Assembly (NCBI RefSeq): GCF_030285625.1
Contig: NZ_CP127294.1
Location: 9,270,001-9,334,000, forward strand
Length of the DNA stretch: 64,000 bases
DNA from: Amycolatopsis sp. 2-15
GTDB taxonomy: Bacteria; Actinomycetota; Actinomycetes; Mycobacteriales; Pseudonocardiaceae
Direction of reading: 5' to 3'
Positions 49,836 through 59,480 of this stretch are shown one piece after another (within the stretch, counting starts at the first letter, position 1; each line of letters starts with the position of its first letter). The notes under the pieces are model-generated. The model was given only the letters and a program-made list of their open reading frames with translations, was not told the DNA's origin and made no database searches. The position numbers were made by a program, and so were the translations under genes.

Positions 49836-51554
49836 ATGGACACCGGACCGCGGCCCGGCCAGGCGCAGCTGGCCTTCGACGAGCTCGGTACCCCGTTGCG
49901 GGACACCACGTTCGTCGTCTTCGACCTCGAGACCACTGGCACGAAGCCGGGGCCGGACGCGATCACCGAGATCGGGGCCGTGAAGGTGCGCGGCGGTGAG
50001 GTGGTGGCCGAGTTCGCGACGCTGGTGAACCCGGGTTCACCGATCCCGCCGCAGGTGGTGGAGCTCACGGGCATCACGCAGGCGATGGTCTACGACGCCC
50101 CGCGTATCGAGCGCGTGCTGCCCGCGTTCCTCGAGTTCATCTCCGGCACCGTGCTCGTGGCCCACAACTCGGGGTTCGACACGGGTTTCATGCGGGCCGC
50201 CTGCGAGGGCCACGGCTACGTCTGGCCGCGCGCCACGGTGATCTGCACGGTGAAGCTCGCCCGGCGCGTGATCCCGCGCGAGGAGGCCCGCAGCTACCGC
50301 CTCTCGAACCTGGCGATGCTGCTCGGCTCGCGCACCCGGCCCACGCACCGCGCGCTCGACGACGCCCGCGCGACCGTCGACGTGCTCCACGCGCTGCTGG
50401 AGCGGGTCGGCAACGTCGGCGTGCACACCGTCGAAGAGCTCGTGGACTACCTGCCCGAGGTGACCACCGCGCAGCGGCGCAAACGCCACCTGGCGGCCGA
50501 CCTGCCGGCGCGGCCCGGCGTGTACCTGTTCCGCGGCCCACGCGAGGAGGTCCTCTACGTCGGCACGGCGCGGGACCTGCGCCGGCGCGTGCGGCAGTAC
50601 TTCACGGGGTCGGAGAGCCGCGGGCGCATCCGAGAGATGGTGGCGCTGGCCGAGCGCGTGGAAGCCATCGAGTGCGCCCACTCGCTGGAGGCCGAGATCC
50701 GCGAGCTGCGGCTCATCGCGGCCCACCGGCCGATGTACAACCGGCGCTCGAAGAACCCGCACCACGCGTGGTGGGTCGGGCTCACCGACGAGGCCTTCCC
50801 GCGCCTGTCCGTGGTCCGGCTGCCGCGCGAAGGCACGCTCGGCCCGTTCCGCAGCCAGGCCGACGCCCGCACGGCGGCCGACACGCTCGCGGGCGCCGCC
50901 GGGCTGCGCACCTGCACCCTGCGGATCTCGGCCCGCGGCGGTTCGGCCACGCCGTGCGTGCTCGCCGAGCTGGGCCGCTGCGGCGCGCCCTGCGCCGGCC
51001 GCCAGACCGTGGAGGACTACTCCCCCGCCGTCGTAGCCACCCGCGACCTCATCTCCGGTCAGGACGGCCGTCCCCTCAAACTCGCCGCGGCCCAGCTCGA
51101 CCGGCTGTCGGAGGGCCGGCACTACGAGCAGGCCGCCCGGCACCGCGACGAGCTGGCCGACCTCGTGCGCGCCGTCGGCCGGTCCCACCGCCAGGCCGCG
51201 CTCGCGGACATCGCCGAGCTCATCGCGGCCCATCCGGACGGCAACGGCGGCTGGGAGCTCTCCGTGATCCGCCACGGCCGCCTCGCGTCCGCCGGCGTCG
51301 CCCGCCGCGGTGTGCCGCCGATGCCGGTGGTGGAACACCTCGTCGCCGCCGCGGAAACCGTGCTGCCGGGCGAAGGGCCGTTGCGCGGCGCGTCGGGGGA
51401 AGAGGTGGCAGTGCTGCTGCGCTGGCTCGCCCGCCCCGGCGTGCGGCTGGTGCGCACCACGCGTCCGTGGGCCGAACCCACTGCCGTGGCCGGCTGGCGC
51501 GGGTGGCTCGACCTGGCGGCCGGTGCGAGGACGCTGGAGCGGGTGGCGGGGTGA
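49836..51554 (+). CDS. DEDDh exonuclease fused to UvrC-like GIY-YIG nuclease domain
   Basis: A 572-residue protein. The N-terminal DnaQ-type 3'-5' exonuclease domain (about 20-195) has FVVFDLETTGTKPGP, VAHNSGFDTGFM and the His/Asp of THRALDDARATVDVL. The GIY-YIG domain (about 220-310) reads PGVYLFRGPREEVLYVGTARDLRRRV, followed by a UvrC-like Cys-containing region and C-terminal part. Homologues stand beside the NlpC/P60 gene in mycobacteria; a role in DNA repair is inferred. A -10-like TAGGGT (49822-49827) is eight bases before the ATG. Confidence 0.93.
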   Translation: MDTGPRPGQAQLAFDELGTPLRDTTFVVFDLETTGTKPGPDAITEIGAVKVRGGEVVAEFATLVNPGSPIPPQVVELTGITQAMVYDAPRIERVLPAFLEFISGTVLVAHNSGFDTGFMRAACEGHGYVWPRATVICTVKLARRVIPREEARSYRLSNLAMLLGSRTRPTHRALDDARATVDVLHALLERVGNVGVHTVEELVDYLPEVTTAQRRKRHLAADLPARPGVYLFRGPREEVLYVGTARDLRRRVRQYFTGSESRGRIREMVALAERVEAIECAHSLEAEIRELRLIAAHRPMYNRRSKNPHHAWWVGLTDEAFPRLSVVRLPREGTLGPFRSQADARTAADTLAGAAGLRTCTLRISARGGSATPCVLAELGRCGAPCAGRQTVEDYSPAVVATRDLISGQDGRPLKLAAAQLDRLSEGRHYEQAARHRDELADLVRAVGRSHRQAALADIAELIAAHPDGNGGWELSVIRHGRLASAGVARRGVPPMPVVEHLVAAAETVLPGEGPLRGASGEEVAVLLRWLARPGVRLVRTTRPWAEPTAVAGWRGWLDLAAGARTLERVAG

Positions 51555-51606
51555 TGAAGGCTACGATCAGCGCTCGTCGGGTACCGCCAGGGAGTGGAGG
51601 AACGCT

Positions 51607-51891
51607 GTGATCACGGCGATCGTGCTGATCAACGTAGAGGCCGAGGAGATCCCGCAGGCCGCGCAGGCGATCGCGGACCTCGAAGGGGTCAGCGAGGTCT
51701 ACTCGTGCGCCGGTGACGTCGACCTGATCGCCACCGTGCGCGTGAAGGCCCACGAAGATCTGGCCGACCTCATCCCCGGCCGCATCGGCAAAGTGAGCGG
51801 CGTGCTGGACACCGTCACGCACATCGCCTTCCGCTCGTACTCGCGCGCCGACACGGACTCCGCGTTCGAGATCGGCGTCGAAGGCGCCTGA
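51607..51891 (+). CDS. Stand-alone Lrp/AsnC ligand-binding (RAM) domain protein
   Basis: A 94-residue protein that is only the effector-binding RAM domain (VITAIVLINVEAEEIPQAAQAI, GVSEVYSCAGDVDLIATV), without a DNA-binding domain. Such proteins usually form ligand-binding oligomers, possibly modulating full-length Lrp regulators. GTG 51607 has a GGAGGA site five bases away. It follows the nuclease gene by 52 bp and converges on qcrB across a hairpin. Confidence 0.87.
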   Translation: MITAIVLINVEAEEIPQAAQAIADLEGVSEVYSCAGDVDLIATVRVKAHEDLADLIPGRIGKVSGVLDTVTHIAFRSYSRADTDSAFEIGVEGA

Positions 51892-51950
51892 GCCCCGCGC
51901 TGCGAATCAACGTCAGACGACACAAGGTCAGACAACACACGAGGTCGGAC

Positions 51951-51997
51951 AACGAGGAAGGCCCCTCCACCCGCCTGGGTGAAGGGGCCTTCCTCGT
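51951..51997. terminator. Bidirectional terminator hairpin between the RAM-domain gene and qcrB
   Basis: About 21 paired positions (51951-51972 with 51977-51997; arm AACGAGGAAGGCCCC) around a GCCT loop between two converging genes. It serves both strands. Confidence 0.8.
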
Positions 51998-52007
51998 TGC
52001 CTTCGAG

Positions 52008-53660
52008 CTAGTGCCCGGTACCGACCTCGTGTGACTCCGACTCGGAGCTCTCGAGCGCGGCATGCCCGTTGTCATGCGACGCCCGCTCCAGGGCGGCCGA
52101 CTCCTCCGGCGGGTCCGGGGTCCAGATCGAACCGGGGACGGCGTGCCCGGCGGTGCCGAGCTTGTTCATCTTCTTCGGCACCGCAGCGCCCTGGTACGCG
52201 AGCGGGATCGCGTGGCCGTGGCTGTCCACGCCGCCGAGCGGCTGGTGGACCTCGATGAACTCACCGTGCGGCAGGCGCTTGATGATGCCCGTCTCCACGC
52301 CGTGCTCCAGCACCTCGCGGTCGGCCCGCTGCAGACCCAGGCAGATCCGGTAAGTGAGGTAGTAGGCGATCGGCGGCACGATCAGCACGCCGATGCGGCC
52401 GGCCCACGTGGTGGCGTTCAGGGAGATGTCGAACTGGTCGGCGATGATGTCGTTGAAGCCCGACAGCTCGATGACCAGGAAGAACCCGAGCGCCATCATG
52501 CCCAGTGCGGTGCGGACCGGTGCGTCGCGCGGCCGCTGGAGCAGGTTGTGCGCCGCGTTGTCCTTCGACAGCTTGCGCTCCAGGAACGGGTACGCCAGCA
52601 GCAGCCCGATCAGCACCGGCATGCCCACCGCACCCGGGAAGAACACCGCCGGGATCGTGTAGTTCCCGAGGTAGACCTCCCACGCGGGCCAGATGCGCAG
52701 CATGCCGTCGGCCCAGGCCATGTAGAAGTCGGGTTGCGAACCGGCCGACACCATCGACGGGTTGTACGGCCCGAAGTTCCACACCGGGTTGATCTGGAAC
52801 AGGCCCGACATCAGCGCGATGACACCGATGACCAGCGTGAAGAACGCGCCGCCCTTGAGGGCGAAGTACGGCATGATCCGCACGCCGACGACGTTGGTCT
52901 CCTTGCGGCGCACGCCCGGGAACTGCGTGTGCTTCTGGTACCAGACGAGCGCCAGGTGCACACCGATCAGCGCGAGCATGATGCCCGGGAGCAGCAGGAT
53001 GTGGAGCGTGTACAGGCGCGGGATGATCTGGTCGCCCGGGAACTCGCCGCCGAACAGCGCCCAGTGGATCCAGGTGCCGATGACCGGCACCGAGAGGACG
53101 ATGCCCGACAGGGTCGCGCGGATACCGGTACCGGACAGCAGGTCGTCCGGCAGCGAGTAGCCGAAGAAGCCCTCGAACATGCCCAGGATCAGCAGCAGGC
53201 CACCGATGATCCAGTTGGCCTCACGCGGCTTGCGGAACGCGCCGGTGAAGAAGATCCGGAACATGTGGATCATCATCGAGGCGACGAAGATCAGCGCGGC
53301 CCAGTGGTGCAGCTGCCGCACGAAAAGGCCGCCGCGCACGTCGAACGAGATGTCCAGCGTGGTGCGGAACGCCTGCGACATCTCGACGCCCTGCAGGTTC
53401 TGGAAGCTCCCGTGGTAGGTCACTTCCTGCATGGAGGGGTCGAAGAACAGCGTCAGGTACACGCCCGAGAGCAGGATGATGATGAAGCTGTACAGCGCGA
53501 TCTCGCCCAGCAGGAACGACCAGTGCGTGGGGAAGACCTTGTTCATCTGGTGACGCAGGCCCTTGGCCAGCTTGTACCGCTGGTCCGCGTTGTCCGCGGC
53601 CTCGCCGAGGTGTTGCTCGAGCGCGCTCGTGCCCTTCGTGGGCGTGGTGAGTGAACTCAT
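52008..53660 (-). CDS. qcrB: Cytochrome bc1 complex cytochrome b subunit
   Basis: A 550-residue integral membrane subunit carrying the two b hemes and the quinol sites of the actinobacterial bc1-aa3 supercomplex. It starts [20 protein letters not shown] and has [22 protein letters not shown], the heme-binding His helices ([21 protein letters not shown] and [20 protein letters not shown]), the quinol-site [18 protein letters not shown] and the C-terminal extension typical of actinobacteria. The ATG overlaps the qcrA stop by 4 bp (ATGA). Confidence 0.97.
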   Translation of the reverse strand: MSSLTTPTKGTSALEQHLGEAADNADQRYKLAKGLRHQMNKVFPTHWSFLLGEIALYSFIIILLSGVYLTLFFDPSMQEVTYHGSFQNLQGVEMSQAFRTTLDISFDVRGGLFVRQLHHWAALIFVASMMIHMFRIFFTGAFRKPREANWIIGGLLLILGMFEGFFGYSLPDDLLSGTGIRATLSGIVLSVPVIGTWIHWALFGGEFPGDQIIPRLYTLHILLLPGIMLALIGVHLALVWYQKHTQFPGVRRKETNVVGVRIMPYFALKGGAFFTLVIGVIALMSGLFQINPVWNFGPYNPSMVSAGSQPDFYMAWADGMLRIWPAWEVYLGNYTIPAVFFPGAVGMPVLIGLLLAYPFLERKLSKDNAAHNLLQRPRDAPVRTALGMMALGFFLVIELSGFNDIIADQFDISLNATTWAGRIGVLIVPPIAYYLTYRICLGLQRADREVLEHGVETGIIKRLPHGEFIEVHQPLGGVDSHGHAIPLAYQGAAVPKKMNKLGTAGHAVPGSIWTPDPPEESAALERASHDNGHAALESSESESHEVGTGH

Positions 53661-54808
53661 GACTTACGCTCCCAAAAGGCCGGACCGATGGCCTCGTTGA
53701 AGTCGCCCCGTGCGATCAAGTATCCCTCTGCGTCAACCGTGATGGGCAGCTGAGCCAGCGGCCGCGTCGCCGGGCCGAAGATGGGCTTGGCGTAGTGCAG
53801 GGCGTCGAACTGCGACTGGTGGCACGGGCAGAGGATGCGGTTCGTGCGCTGCTCGTACAGGGAGGTCGGGCAGCCGACGTGGCTGCAGATCTTCGTGTAC
53901 GCGTAGTAGTCGCCGAAGTTGTAGTCCTCCTGGCCCTTCCGCTTCACCACGCGCGCGGCGTCGGTGGGGCGCAGCCGGATGAGCATCACCGGGTTGTCGA
54001 CGCGGGTCAGCGCGGCGGCGAGCGCCTCGCGGTTGCCCGCCTCCGACTTGCGGTACGGGAACACCGTTTCCATGCCGCCGGCGTCGAGGTCCTCGACGCG
54101 CAGGAGCGTGACGCCGTTCTTGACGTCGTCGTCGAGGCTGCCGGTGTTGGCGCGCAGGTACACGACCTCGCCCGGGTGCTGCGGCTGCCAGCCGGTGTGC
54201 CACAGCGAGTTCTCGTTCTCGGTGTCCTTCCACGGGTCCTTGATGAAGGACGCCAGCGGCAGGGCCGCGACCGCGAGACCCAGCACACCGGCACTCGCAC
54301 CGGCGGTGCGCTTGATCAGCGACCGGCGGGCGATGGTGCTGCGGCTCCCGGCGTCGGCCAGGTGCGCGAGGATCGTGGCGCGGTCGACCTCGGCCGACGG
54401 GCCGTCGCTGCGCTGCTGGACCGCGTTCTCCTGCGGCACGAACTTCTTCGTGTACAGGATCACGCCGATGCCCAGCGACAGCACCGCGAGACCGAGCGTG
54501 ACGCCCAGCGCCGGGGTGTAGAGGCTGTAGGTGGCGTGCCCGCTCACGTCGCTCGGGTCCTTGTACTCCCACCAGTGCGGCCACGCGATGACCACGACGA
54601 ACGCCAGGCCCGCGAGCGCGGACAGGGCGAACCAGAACGCCACGAGCCGCTGCGCACGGCGTTCGGCGCGGGTGTTCTTGACCGGCCACGGTTCCGGATA
54701 GTCGATGATCTCGACGCCGTCCAGCTGACCGCCCAGCTTGAGCAGCTGGTCGCGGTCCATCTCAGCCAGTTCCGCCTCCGAGGGCGGCTGGGGCCCTTCG
54801 GCACTCAT
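53657..54808 (-). CDS. qcrA: Cytochrome bc1 complex Rieske iron-sulfur subunit
   Basis: A 383-residue Rieske protein with the actinobacterial N-terminus of three membrane segments (about 65-90, 105-130 and 180-200) before the soluble domain. The [2Fe-2S] ligands are in [11 protein letters not shown] and CPCHQSQFD. The ATG at 54808 ([20 protein letters not shown]) overlaps the qcrC stop by 4 bp. It moves electrons from quinol to the diheme cytochrome c subunit. Confidence 0.97.
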   Translation of the reverse strand: MSAEGPQPPSEAELAEMDRDQLLKLGGQLDGVEIIDYPEPWPVKNTRAERRAQRLVAFWFALSALAGLAFVVVIAWPHWWEYKDPSDVSGHATYSLYTPALGVTLGLAVLSLGIGVILYTKKFVPQENAVQQRSDGPSAEVDRATILAHLADAGSRSTIARRSLIKRTAGASAGVLGLAVAALPLASFIKDPWKDTENENSLWHTGWQPQHPGEVVYLRANTGSLDDDVKNGVTLLRVEDLDAGGMETVFPYRKSEAGNREALAAALTRVDNPVMLIRLRPTDAARVVKRKGQEDYNFGDYYAYTKICSHVGCPTSLYEQRTNRILCPCHQSQFDALHYAKPIFGPATRPLAQLPITVDAEGYLIARGDFNEAIGPAFWERKS

Positions 54809-55623
54809 GCCTTCGATCCAATCCACAGCGTAATGCCGACGAGCGCGGCAATTCCGACGACGAACGCGATCAGGCCTTCCGAGGCGGGACCGAACCCGCC
54901 GAGGCCGTTACCGCCCGGGTTGTTGTTGCCGTCGGACACCGACTTGACGTAGGCGATGATGTCCTTCTTCTCCTCCGGGTTGAGCTGCCGGTCGGAGAAC
55001 TTCGGCATGTTCTGCGGCCCCGTGAGCATCGCGTCGTAGATCTGCTCTTCGGTGGCCGGGTCGAGGTTCGGCGCGTACTTGCCTGCCGAGAGCGCGCCAC
55101 CACGACCGGTGAAGTTGTGGCACGACGCACAGTTCAGGCGGAACAGCTCGCCACCGCGGGCCGGGTCGCTGCCGCGCAGCGCGGCACCGGTCTCGTCGGG
55201 GCGCTGCGCGCCGCCGCCGTGGGCCTGCACGAAGGCGCCGACGGCGTCGATCTCGCTCGGTGTGAGCTTCGGCGGCTTGCGCGCGATCTGCGCTTCCTGG
55301 CGCGCGGCGGGCATGCGGCCGGACGAGGTCTGGAAGTACACGGCCGCGTCGCCGACGCCGATGAGGCTCGGCCCGCGGTCCTGCACACCCTCGAGGTTCT
55401 TGCCGTGGCACTCGATGCAGGTGTTGTTGTAGACCTGCTCACCCTGCCGCAGCAGAGCCGGGTCGCCCTGGGCCTGCGCGGTCTGGGGCTCGGGCGCGAA
55501 CACGGCGTACAGCGCGCCGGCTCCCACCAGCGCGACACCGAGTGCGAGCAGGCCGGCGAAACGCCTGCGCAGCTTCGAACGCGCGCGGAACCGGCGCTCC
55601 GGGGACTTCTTGCTGGTGGTCAT
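54805..55623 (-). CDS. qcrC: Cytochrome bc1 complex diheme cytochrome c subunit
   Basis: A 272-residue membrane-anchored diheme cytochrome c. It has an N-terminal membrane helix (about 25-45), two c-heme motifs C-x2-C-H (CIECHG and CASCHN) with Met ligands downstream (for example [21 protein letters not shown]), and a C-terminal helix ([19 protein letters not shown]). It replaces a separate soluble cytochrome c in passing electrons to the aa3 oxidase. It starts at ATG 55623 and follows ctaE by 54 bp. Confidence 0.97.
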   Translation of the reverse strand: MTTSKKSPERRFRARSKLRRRFAGLLALGVALVGAGALYAVFAPEPQTAQAQGDPALLRQGEQVYNNTCIECHGKNLEGVQDRGPSLIGVGDAAVYFQTSSGRMPAARQEAQIARKPPKLTPSEIDAVGAFVQAHGGGAQRPDETGAALRGSDPARGGELFRLNCASCHNFTGRGGALSAGKYAPNLDPATEEQIYDAMLTGPQNMPKFSDRQLNPEEKKDIIAYVKSVSDGNNNPGGNGLGGFGPASEGLIAFVVGIAALVGITLWIGSKA

Positions 55624-55677
55624 CTTGCGGCAACCCTTGCTGTCAGTTCAGGCCGATGGTGGTGGCGGCGGGCGGGA

Positions 55678-56304
55678 TCAGGGAAGGATGTAGATCACCG
55701 CGAAGAGGCCAACCCACACGATGTCGACAAAGTGCCAGTAATACGACACTACAATCGCCGAGGTGGCCTGCGCGGGCGTGAACTTGCTGAGTTTCGTGCG
55801 GATCAGCAAGTACACGAACGCGATGAGCCCGCCGATCACGTGCAGGCCGTGGAAACCGGTGGCGAGGTAGAACACCGTGCCGAACGGGCCGGACGGGATC
55901 GTGAGGCCCTCGTTCACCAGGTTGTGGTACTCGTTGGCCTGACCCGCGACGAAGATCGCGCCCATGATCAACGTGACGATGTACCAGCGCCGGAGGCCGT
56001 AGACATCCCCGCGCTCCGCGGCGAACACGCCGAACTGGCACGTCAGCGAGGACAGCACCAGGATCACCGTGAACGGGATCGCATACGGGATGTTGAGGTG
56101 GAATTCCTCGCCGTGCAGGGGCGGCGGCCAGGGTGCGCCGGCCGCGTTCTGCGCCTTGACGGTGAAGAACATGGCGAACAGTCCGGCGAAGAACATCAGT
56201 TCGCTGGACAGCCACACGACTGTGCCGACGCTGACCATGTTCGGCCGGTTCAGCGAGTGGACCCGCTGGCTGATGGTGGGAGCTGCCGTTGTCACGGATC
56301 GCAT
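55678..56304 (-). CDS. ctaE: Cytochrome c oxidase subunit III
   Basis: A 208-residue membrane subunit of the aa3 oxidase with five helices. It reads [54 protein letters not shown] and [22 protein letters not shown], all diagnostic. ATG 56304 follows a GGGAGGA site. It is the first gene of ctaE-qcrC-qcrA-qcrB and divergent from the 141-residue hypothetical gene. Confidence 0.96.
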   Translation of the reverse strand: MRSVTTAAPTISQRVHSLNRPNMVSVGTVVWLSSELMFFAGLFAMFFTVKAQNAAGAPWPPPLHGEEFHLNIPYAIPFTVILVLSSLTCQFGVFAAERGDVYGLRRWYIVTLIMGAIFVAGQANEYHNLVNEGLTIPSGPFGTVFYLATGFHGLHVIGGLIAFVYLLIRTKLSKFTPAQATSAIVVSYYWHFVDIVWVGLFAVIYILP

Positions 56305-56399
56305 TATGTCCTCCCGCGCGGGCACCCCGCCCTTCGGGTCCACGGCGGGTCGTGGGAGCTTCGCATCACACCCGAACCCGGCACAGGCAGGAGCTACTC

Positions 56400-56825
56400 G
56401 TGAGTTTGCTCGGTCGGCTTCGTGACCTGGCCCGAAAGCGCGAAAGTCCCGGTCTGACGCCTGATGCGCCCGGTTTGGTGATCGTCGCGGAGGCGTTCGA
56501 CCCCGCCGTGGCGGACTCGGCCGTGCTCGCGAATTCACCCGGCTGGGTCGCGTCCGCGCCGGCCGTGTTCGTCCACCACCTGAGCCTGCCGCCCGATCGC
56601 GTGGCCGAAGCGGCCGCGATCCTCGCGCAGGACGGGTGGGAGCTGCGCGAGCAAGGCCCCGACGGTGACCGAGTGCTGGTCCACGCCCTGCGGGTACAGG
56701 TGCTCGACGCCCTGCACTGCGCCCAGGAACGCTCGCGGATGGCCGGTCTGGCGCAGCGTCTCGGCGGCGACGCGCTCGGCTGGGACGCGCGGCAACCGGG
56801 TGAGTCGCCCACCGCGTCCGCGTGA
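56400..56825 (+). CDS. Hypothetical 141-residue protein
   Basis: Starts at GTG 56400 after a CAGGAG site and reads [17 protein letters not shown], then [45 protein letters not shown], and a helical end with [19 protein letters not shown]. It has no signal peptide or membrane segment. The family is not recognised. It is divergent from ctaE and 60 bp before the receiver-like gene; a role linked to respiration is only a guess. Confidence 0.75.
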   Translation: MSLLGRLRDLARKRESPGLTPDAPGLVIVAEAFDPAVADSAVLANSPGWVASAPAVFVHHLSLPPDRVAEAAAILAQDGWELREQGPDGDRVLVHALRVQVLDALHCAQERSRMAGLAQRLGGDALGWDARQPGESPTASA

Positions 56826-56885
56826 GATGCATCTCGGCCGATACGATCGCGAAGTTCCACCCGTGACGAGACGGAGGCGTGCTCA

Positions 56886-57296
56886 ATGGGCGAGCAGACG
56901 AAGCGGATCCTGGTGTTCAGCCACAAGGCCGAGGTCCGCGACGCGATCATCAACGCCGTCGGCCGGCGGCCCGCCGCCGACCTGGGCCGCGTGGAGTACG
57001 TCGAGGCGGCCGGGATCGCCGACGTGCTGTCCGAGGTGGACGCCGGCACCGTCGACCTCGCGATCCTCGACGGCGAGGCCCAGCCCACCGGCGGCATCGG
57101 CCTGACCCGCCAGCTCAAGAACGAGATCACCGACTGCCCGCCGATCGTGGTGACCGTGCGGCGCAAGGACGACCGCTGGCTCGCCGCCTGGTCGCAGGCC
57201 GACGCCGTGCTGGTGCACCCGCTCGACCCGCTGACCGCGGCGGAGACCGTCGCCGGCGTGCTGCGCGCCGGGCGCGTGCCCGCCGTCAACGGCTGA
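56886..57296 (+). CDS. Receiver-fold (CheY-like) protein with degenerate phosphorylation site
   Basis: A 136-residue single-domain receiver-like protein. The fold is clear ([19 protein letters not shown] at strand 1, [23 protein letters not shown] at strand 3), and an Asp equivalent to the phospho-acceptor is present in LAILDGE. However, the acidic pair usually after strand 1 is replaced by SHKA, and the conserved Lys of strand 5 is absent (VLVHPLDPL). It is therefore probably not a standard phospho-receiver. It lies 7 bp before trpD and has a GGAGG site. Confidence 0.82.
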   Translation: MGEQTKRILVFSHKAEVRDAIINAVGRRPAADLGRVEYVEAAGIADVLSEVDAGTVDLAILDGEAQPTGGIGLTRQLKNEITDCPPIVVTVRRKDDRWLAAWSQADAVLVHPLDPLTAAETVAGVLRAGRVPAVNG

Positions 57297-57303
57297 GCCG
57301 GGG

Positions 57304-58353
57304 ATGGGCACCACCCCGGTCCCCCACACCTGGTCCGGCCTGCTGACGCAGCTGATCGGGCGCTCGGACCTGTCCGCCGACGACACGGCCTGGGCCATGG
57401 ACCAGATCATGTCCGGGTCGGCCACGCAGGCGCAGATCGCCGGGTTCGCGATCGCGTTGCGCGCCAAGGGCGAGACGCCGGAGGAGATCTCCGGCATGGC
57501 CGAGGCGATGCTGGCGCACGCGCGCCGCATCGAGCTGGACGCGCCCGCCGTCGACATCGTCGGCACGGGCGGCGACCGGTCCAACTCGGTCAACATCTCC
57601 ACGATGGCGACGATCGTCACAGCGGCCGCGGGCGCGCCGGTGGCCAAGCACGGCAACCGCAGCGCGTCGTCGAAGTCGGGCGCGGCCGACGTGCTGGAGA
57701 CGCTCGGTGTCGCGATCGACCTGCCGCCGGACGCGGTGCACCGGTCGTTGCGCGAGATCGGCATCGGCTTCTGCTTCGCGCCCGCGTTCCACCCGGCGTT
57801 CCGCCACACCGGCCCGCCGCGCCGCGAGCTGGGTGTGCCGACGACGTTCAACCTGCTCGGCCCGCTCACCAACCCGGCGCAGCCGCGCAGCGCGCTGATC
57901 GGCTGCGCCTACGCGGACAAGACCCGCGTGCTGGCGGAAGTGTTCGCACAGCGCGGTTTCTCGGTGCTGGTGGCCCGCGGCGACGACGGCCTCGACGAGA
58001 TCACCACCACCACGACCACGTCGGTCTGGGTGGTCTCCGACGGCACCGTGACCGAGCGCAGCTTCGACCCCAGCGCGCTCGGCATCCCGCGCGCCACGGC
58101 CGAGGACCTGCGCGGCGGCGACGCAACGGCCAACGCGGAGGTGGTGCGCCAGCTCGTGGCCGGCAAGACCGGCCCGGTGCGCGACGCCGTGGTACTCAAC
58201 GCGGCGGCCGCGCTCGCCGCGTTCCGGGGCTTCTCCGGCTCGCTGGAAGACGATCTGGCCATCGGGCTGGAGCAGGCCAACCGCGCCATCGACTCCGGCG
58301 CGGCGGCGGCCCTGCTGGAGCGCTGGATCGCGTTCTCCTCCGCCTCCCGCTGA
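57304..58353 (+). CDS. trpD: Anthranilate phosphoribosyltransferase
   Basis: A 349-residue enzyme that joins anthranilate to PRPP in tryptophan synthesis. The PRPP motif is [17 protein letters not shown], followed by [31 protein letters not shown] and [15 protein letters not shown]. The ATG at 57304 is 7 bp after the receiver-like gene, so both are likely cotranscribed. A strong terminator follows. No other trp genes are in the window. Confidence 0.97.
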   Translation: MGTTPVPHTWSGLLTQLIGRSDLSADDTAWAMDQIMSGSATQAQIAGFAIALRAKGETPEEISGMAEAMLAHARRIELDAPAVDIVGTGGDRSNSVNISTMATIVTAAAGAPVAKHGNRSASSKSGAADVLETLGVAIDLPPDAVHRSLREIGIGFCFAPAFHPAFRHTGPPRRELGVPTTFNLLGPLTNPAQPRSALIGCAYADKTRVLAEVFAQRGFSVLVARGDDGLDEITTTTTTSVWVVSDGTVTERSFDPSALGIPRATAEDLRGGDATANAEVVRQLVAGKTGPVRDAVVLNAAAALAAFRGFSGSLEDDLAIGLEQANRAIDSGAAAALLERWIAFSSASR

Positions 58354-58362
58354 CTCGGACAC

Positions 58363-58402
58363 GACGAAGGCGCATCGGAAGCTTTCCGGTGACGCCTTCG
58401 TC
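58363..58402 (+). terminator. Terminator after trpD
   Basis: Stem GACGAAGGCG/CGCCTTCGTC (58363-58372 and 58393-58402) with an inner CGGAA/TTCCG stem, starting 10 bp after the trpD stop. Confidence 0.75.
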
Positions 58403-58434
58403 ATACGCGGGAGCGGTGCCGGCCGAGAAGCGGC

Positions 58435-59397
58435 TCAGGAGGCCTGGAAGGCCGCGCGGTAGGCGCTCGGAGTGGTTGCCCGCAGCCGCGTGAACTGGTG
58501 GCGCAGCGCGGCCGCTGAGGCGTAACCACAGGCCGTCGCGATGTCCTCGACGGACAGCCGGCCCTCCTCCAGCAGCGCCTGTGCGCGGTCGAGCCGGCGT
58601 TCGGTGAGCCAGCGGTGCGGCGTGGTGCCCGTAGCGGCGGAGAAGCGGCGCAGGAACGTCCGCTCTCCCAGCCCGCTGCGGCGCGCGAGCTCCGCGACCG
58701 TGAACGGCCGGTCCAGCCGCCGTTCCACCCACTCCAGCGCTTCGGCGACCACCGCGTCGTCCGACGCGGCGGTGGCGGGCAGCGGGGCCTCGACGAACTG
58801 CGCCTGCCCGCCCGTGCGATGCGGAGCGGCGACCATGCGCCGCGCGAGTGTGGTGGCGGCCGCGACGCCGCGCAGCCGCCGCACGAGGTGCAGGCACAGG
58901 TCCACGGCCGCGACGGTGCCCGCGCTGGTCGACACGCCGTCGTCGTCCGCGTACAGCGCCTGCGGGTCCACGAGGGCCTTCGGGAAGAGCCGGCGGAAGT
59001 CCTGTTCGTACACCCAGTGCACGGTGCAGCGCCGGCCGTCGAGCAGGCCCGCGTAACCGAGGGAGAACACACCGGCGCAGAACCCGGCGACCCACGCCCC
59101 GCGCTCCCGGGCGTCCCGGAGGACTTCCAGAACCGGTTCCGGCGGCGCCACCGTGCGCGGTTCGCACGTCGGCACGATCAGCAGGTCGGCCGACGCCGCG
59201 AAGTCCAATCCGGACAGTCCGGTCAGCCCGAAGCCGGACCAGGTATCTACTTTCGACCCCTTCGGCGAGCACACACCGAACTCCCAGCCCTCGATGCCGT
59301 CCGCGCTGCGGTCGGTGCCGAAGACCTCGCACGCGACACCCAGCTCGAACGGCGAGACCCGGTCGGCCAGCACCACCGCGACCCGTCGCACATCCAT
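58435..59397 (-). CDS. GlxA-type AraC family regulator (DJ-1/PfpI plus AraC HTH)
   Basis: A 320-residue regulator. The N-terminal DJ-1/PfpI-like amidotransferase fold (about 5-180) contains VAGFCAGVFSLGYAGLLDGRRCTVHW, with Cys at the nucleophile-elbow position. The C-terminal AraC domain (about 215-320) has two helix-turn-helices (LARRSGLGERTFLRRFSAATG and IATACGYASAAALRHQFTRL). The ATG is at 59397. It is divergent from the EamA transporter, which it probably regulates. The inducer is unknown. Confidence 0.92.
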   Translation of the reverse strand: MDVRRVAVVLADRVSPFELGVACEVFGTDRSADGIEGWEFGVCSPKGSKVDTWSGFGLTGLSGLDFAASADLLIVPTCEPRTVAPPEPVLEVLRDARERGAWVAGFCAGVFSLGYAGLLDGRRCTVHWVYEQDFRRLFPKALVDPQALYADDDGVSTSAGTVAAVDLCLHLVRRLRGVAAATTLARRMVAAPHRTGGQAQFVEAPLPATAASDDAVVAEALEWVERRLDRPFTVAELARRSGLGERTFLRRFSAATGTTPHRWLTERRLDRAQALLEEGRLSVEDIATACGYASAAALRHQFTRLRATTPSAYRAAFQAS

Positions 59398-59429
59398 GCG
59401 TCCCAGCGTGTCACAAGTTTTGCGGTCGT

Positions 59430-59443
59430 TGTCATCTCTGACA
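59430..59443. promoter_or_regulatory. Palindrome TGTCATCTCTGACA between regulator and transporter
   Basis: Arms TGTCA/TGACA with a 4-bp centre in the 83-bp gap between the GlxA-type regulator and the EamA gene. A further TGTCAC lies at 59409. It is a candidate operator. Confidence 0.4.
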
Positions 59444-59480
59444 CTGGTCGCGCGGGGCTCGCGGGCCGAATCTGTGACGC

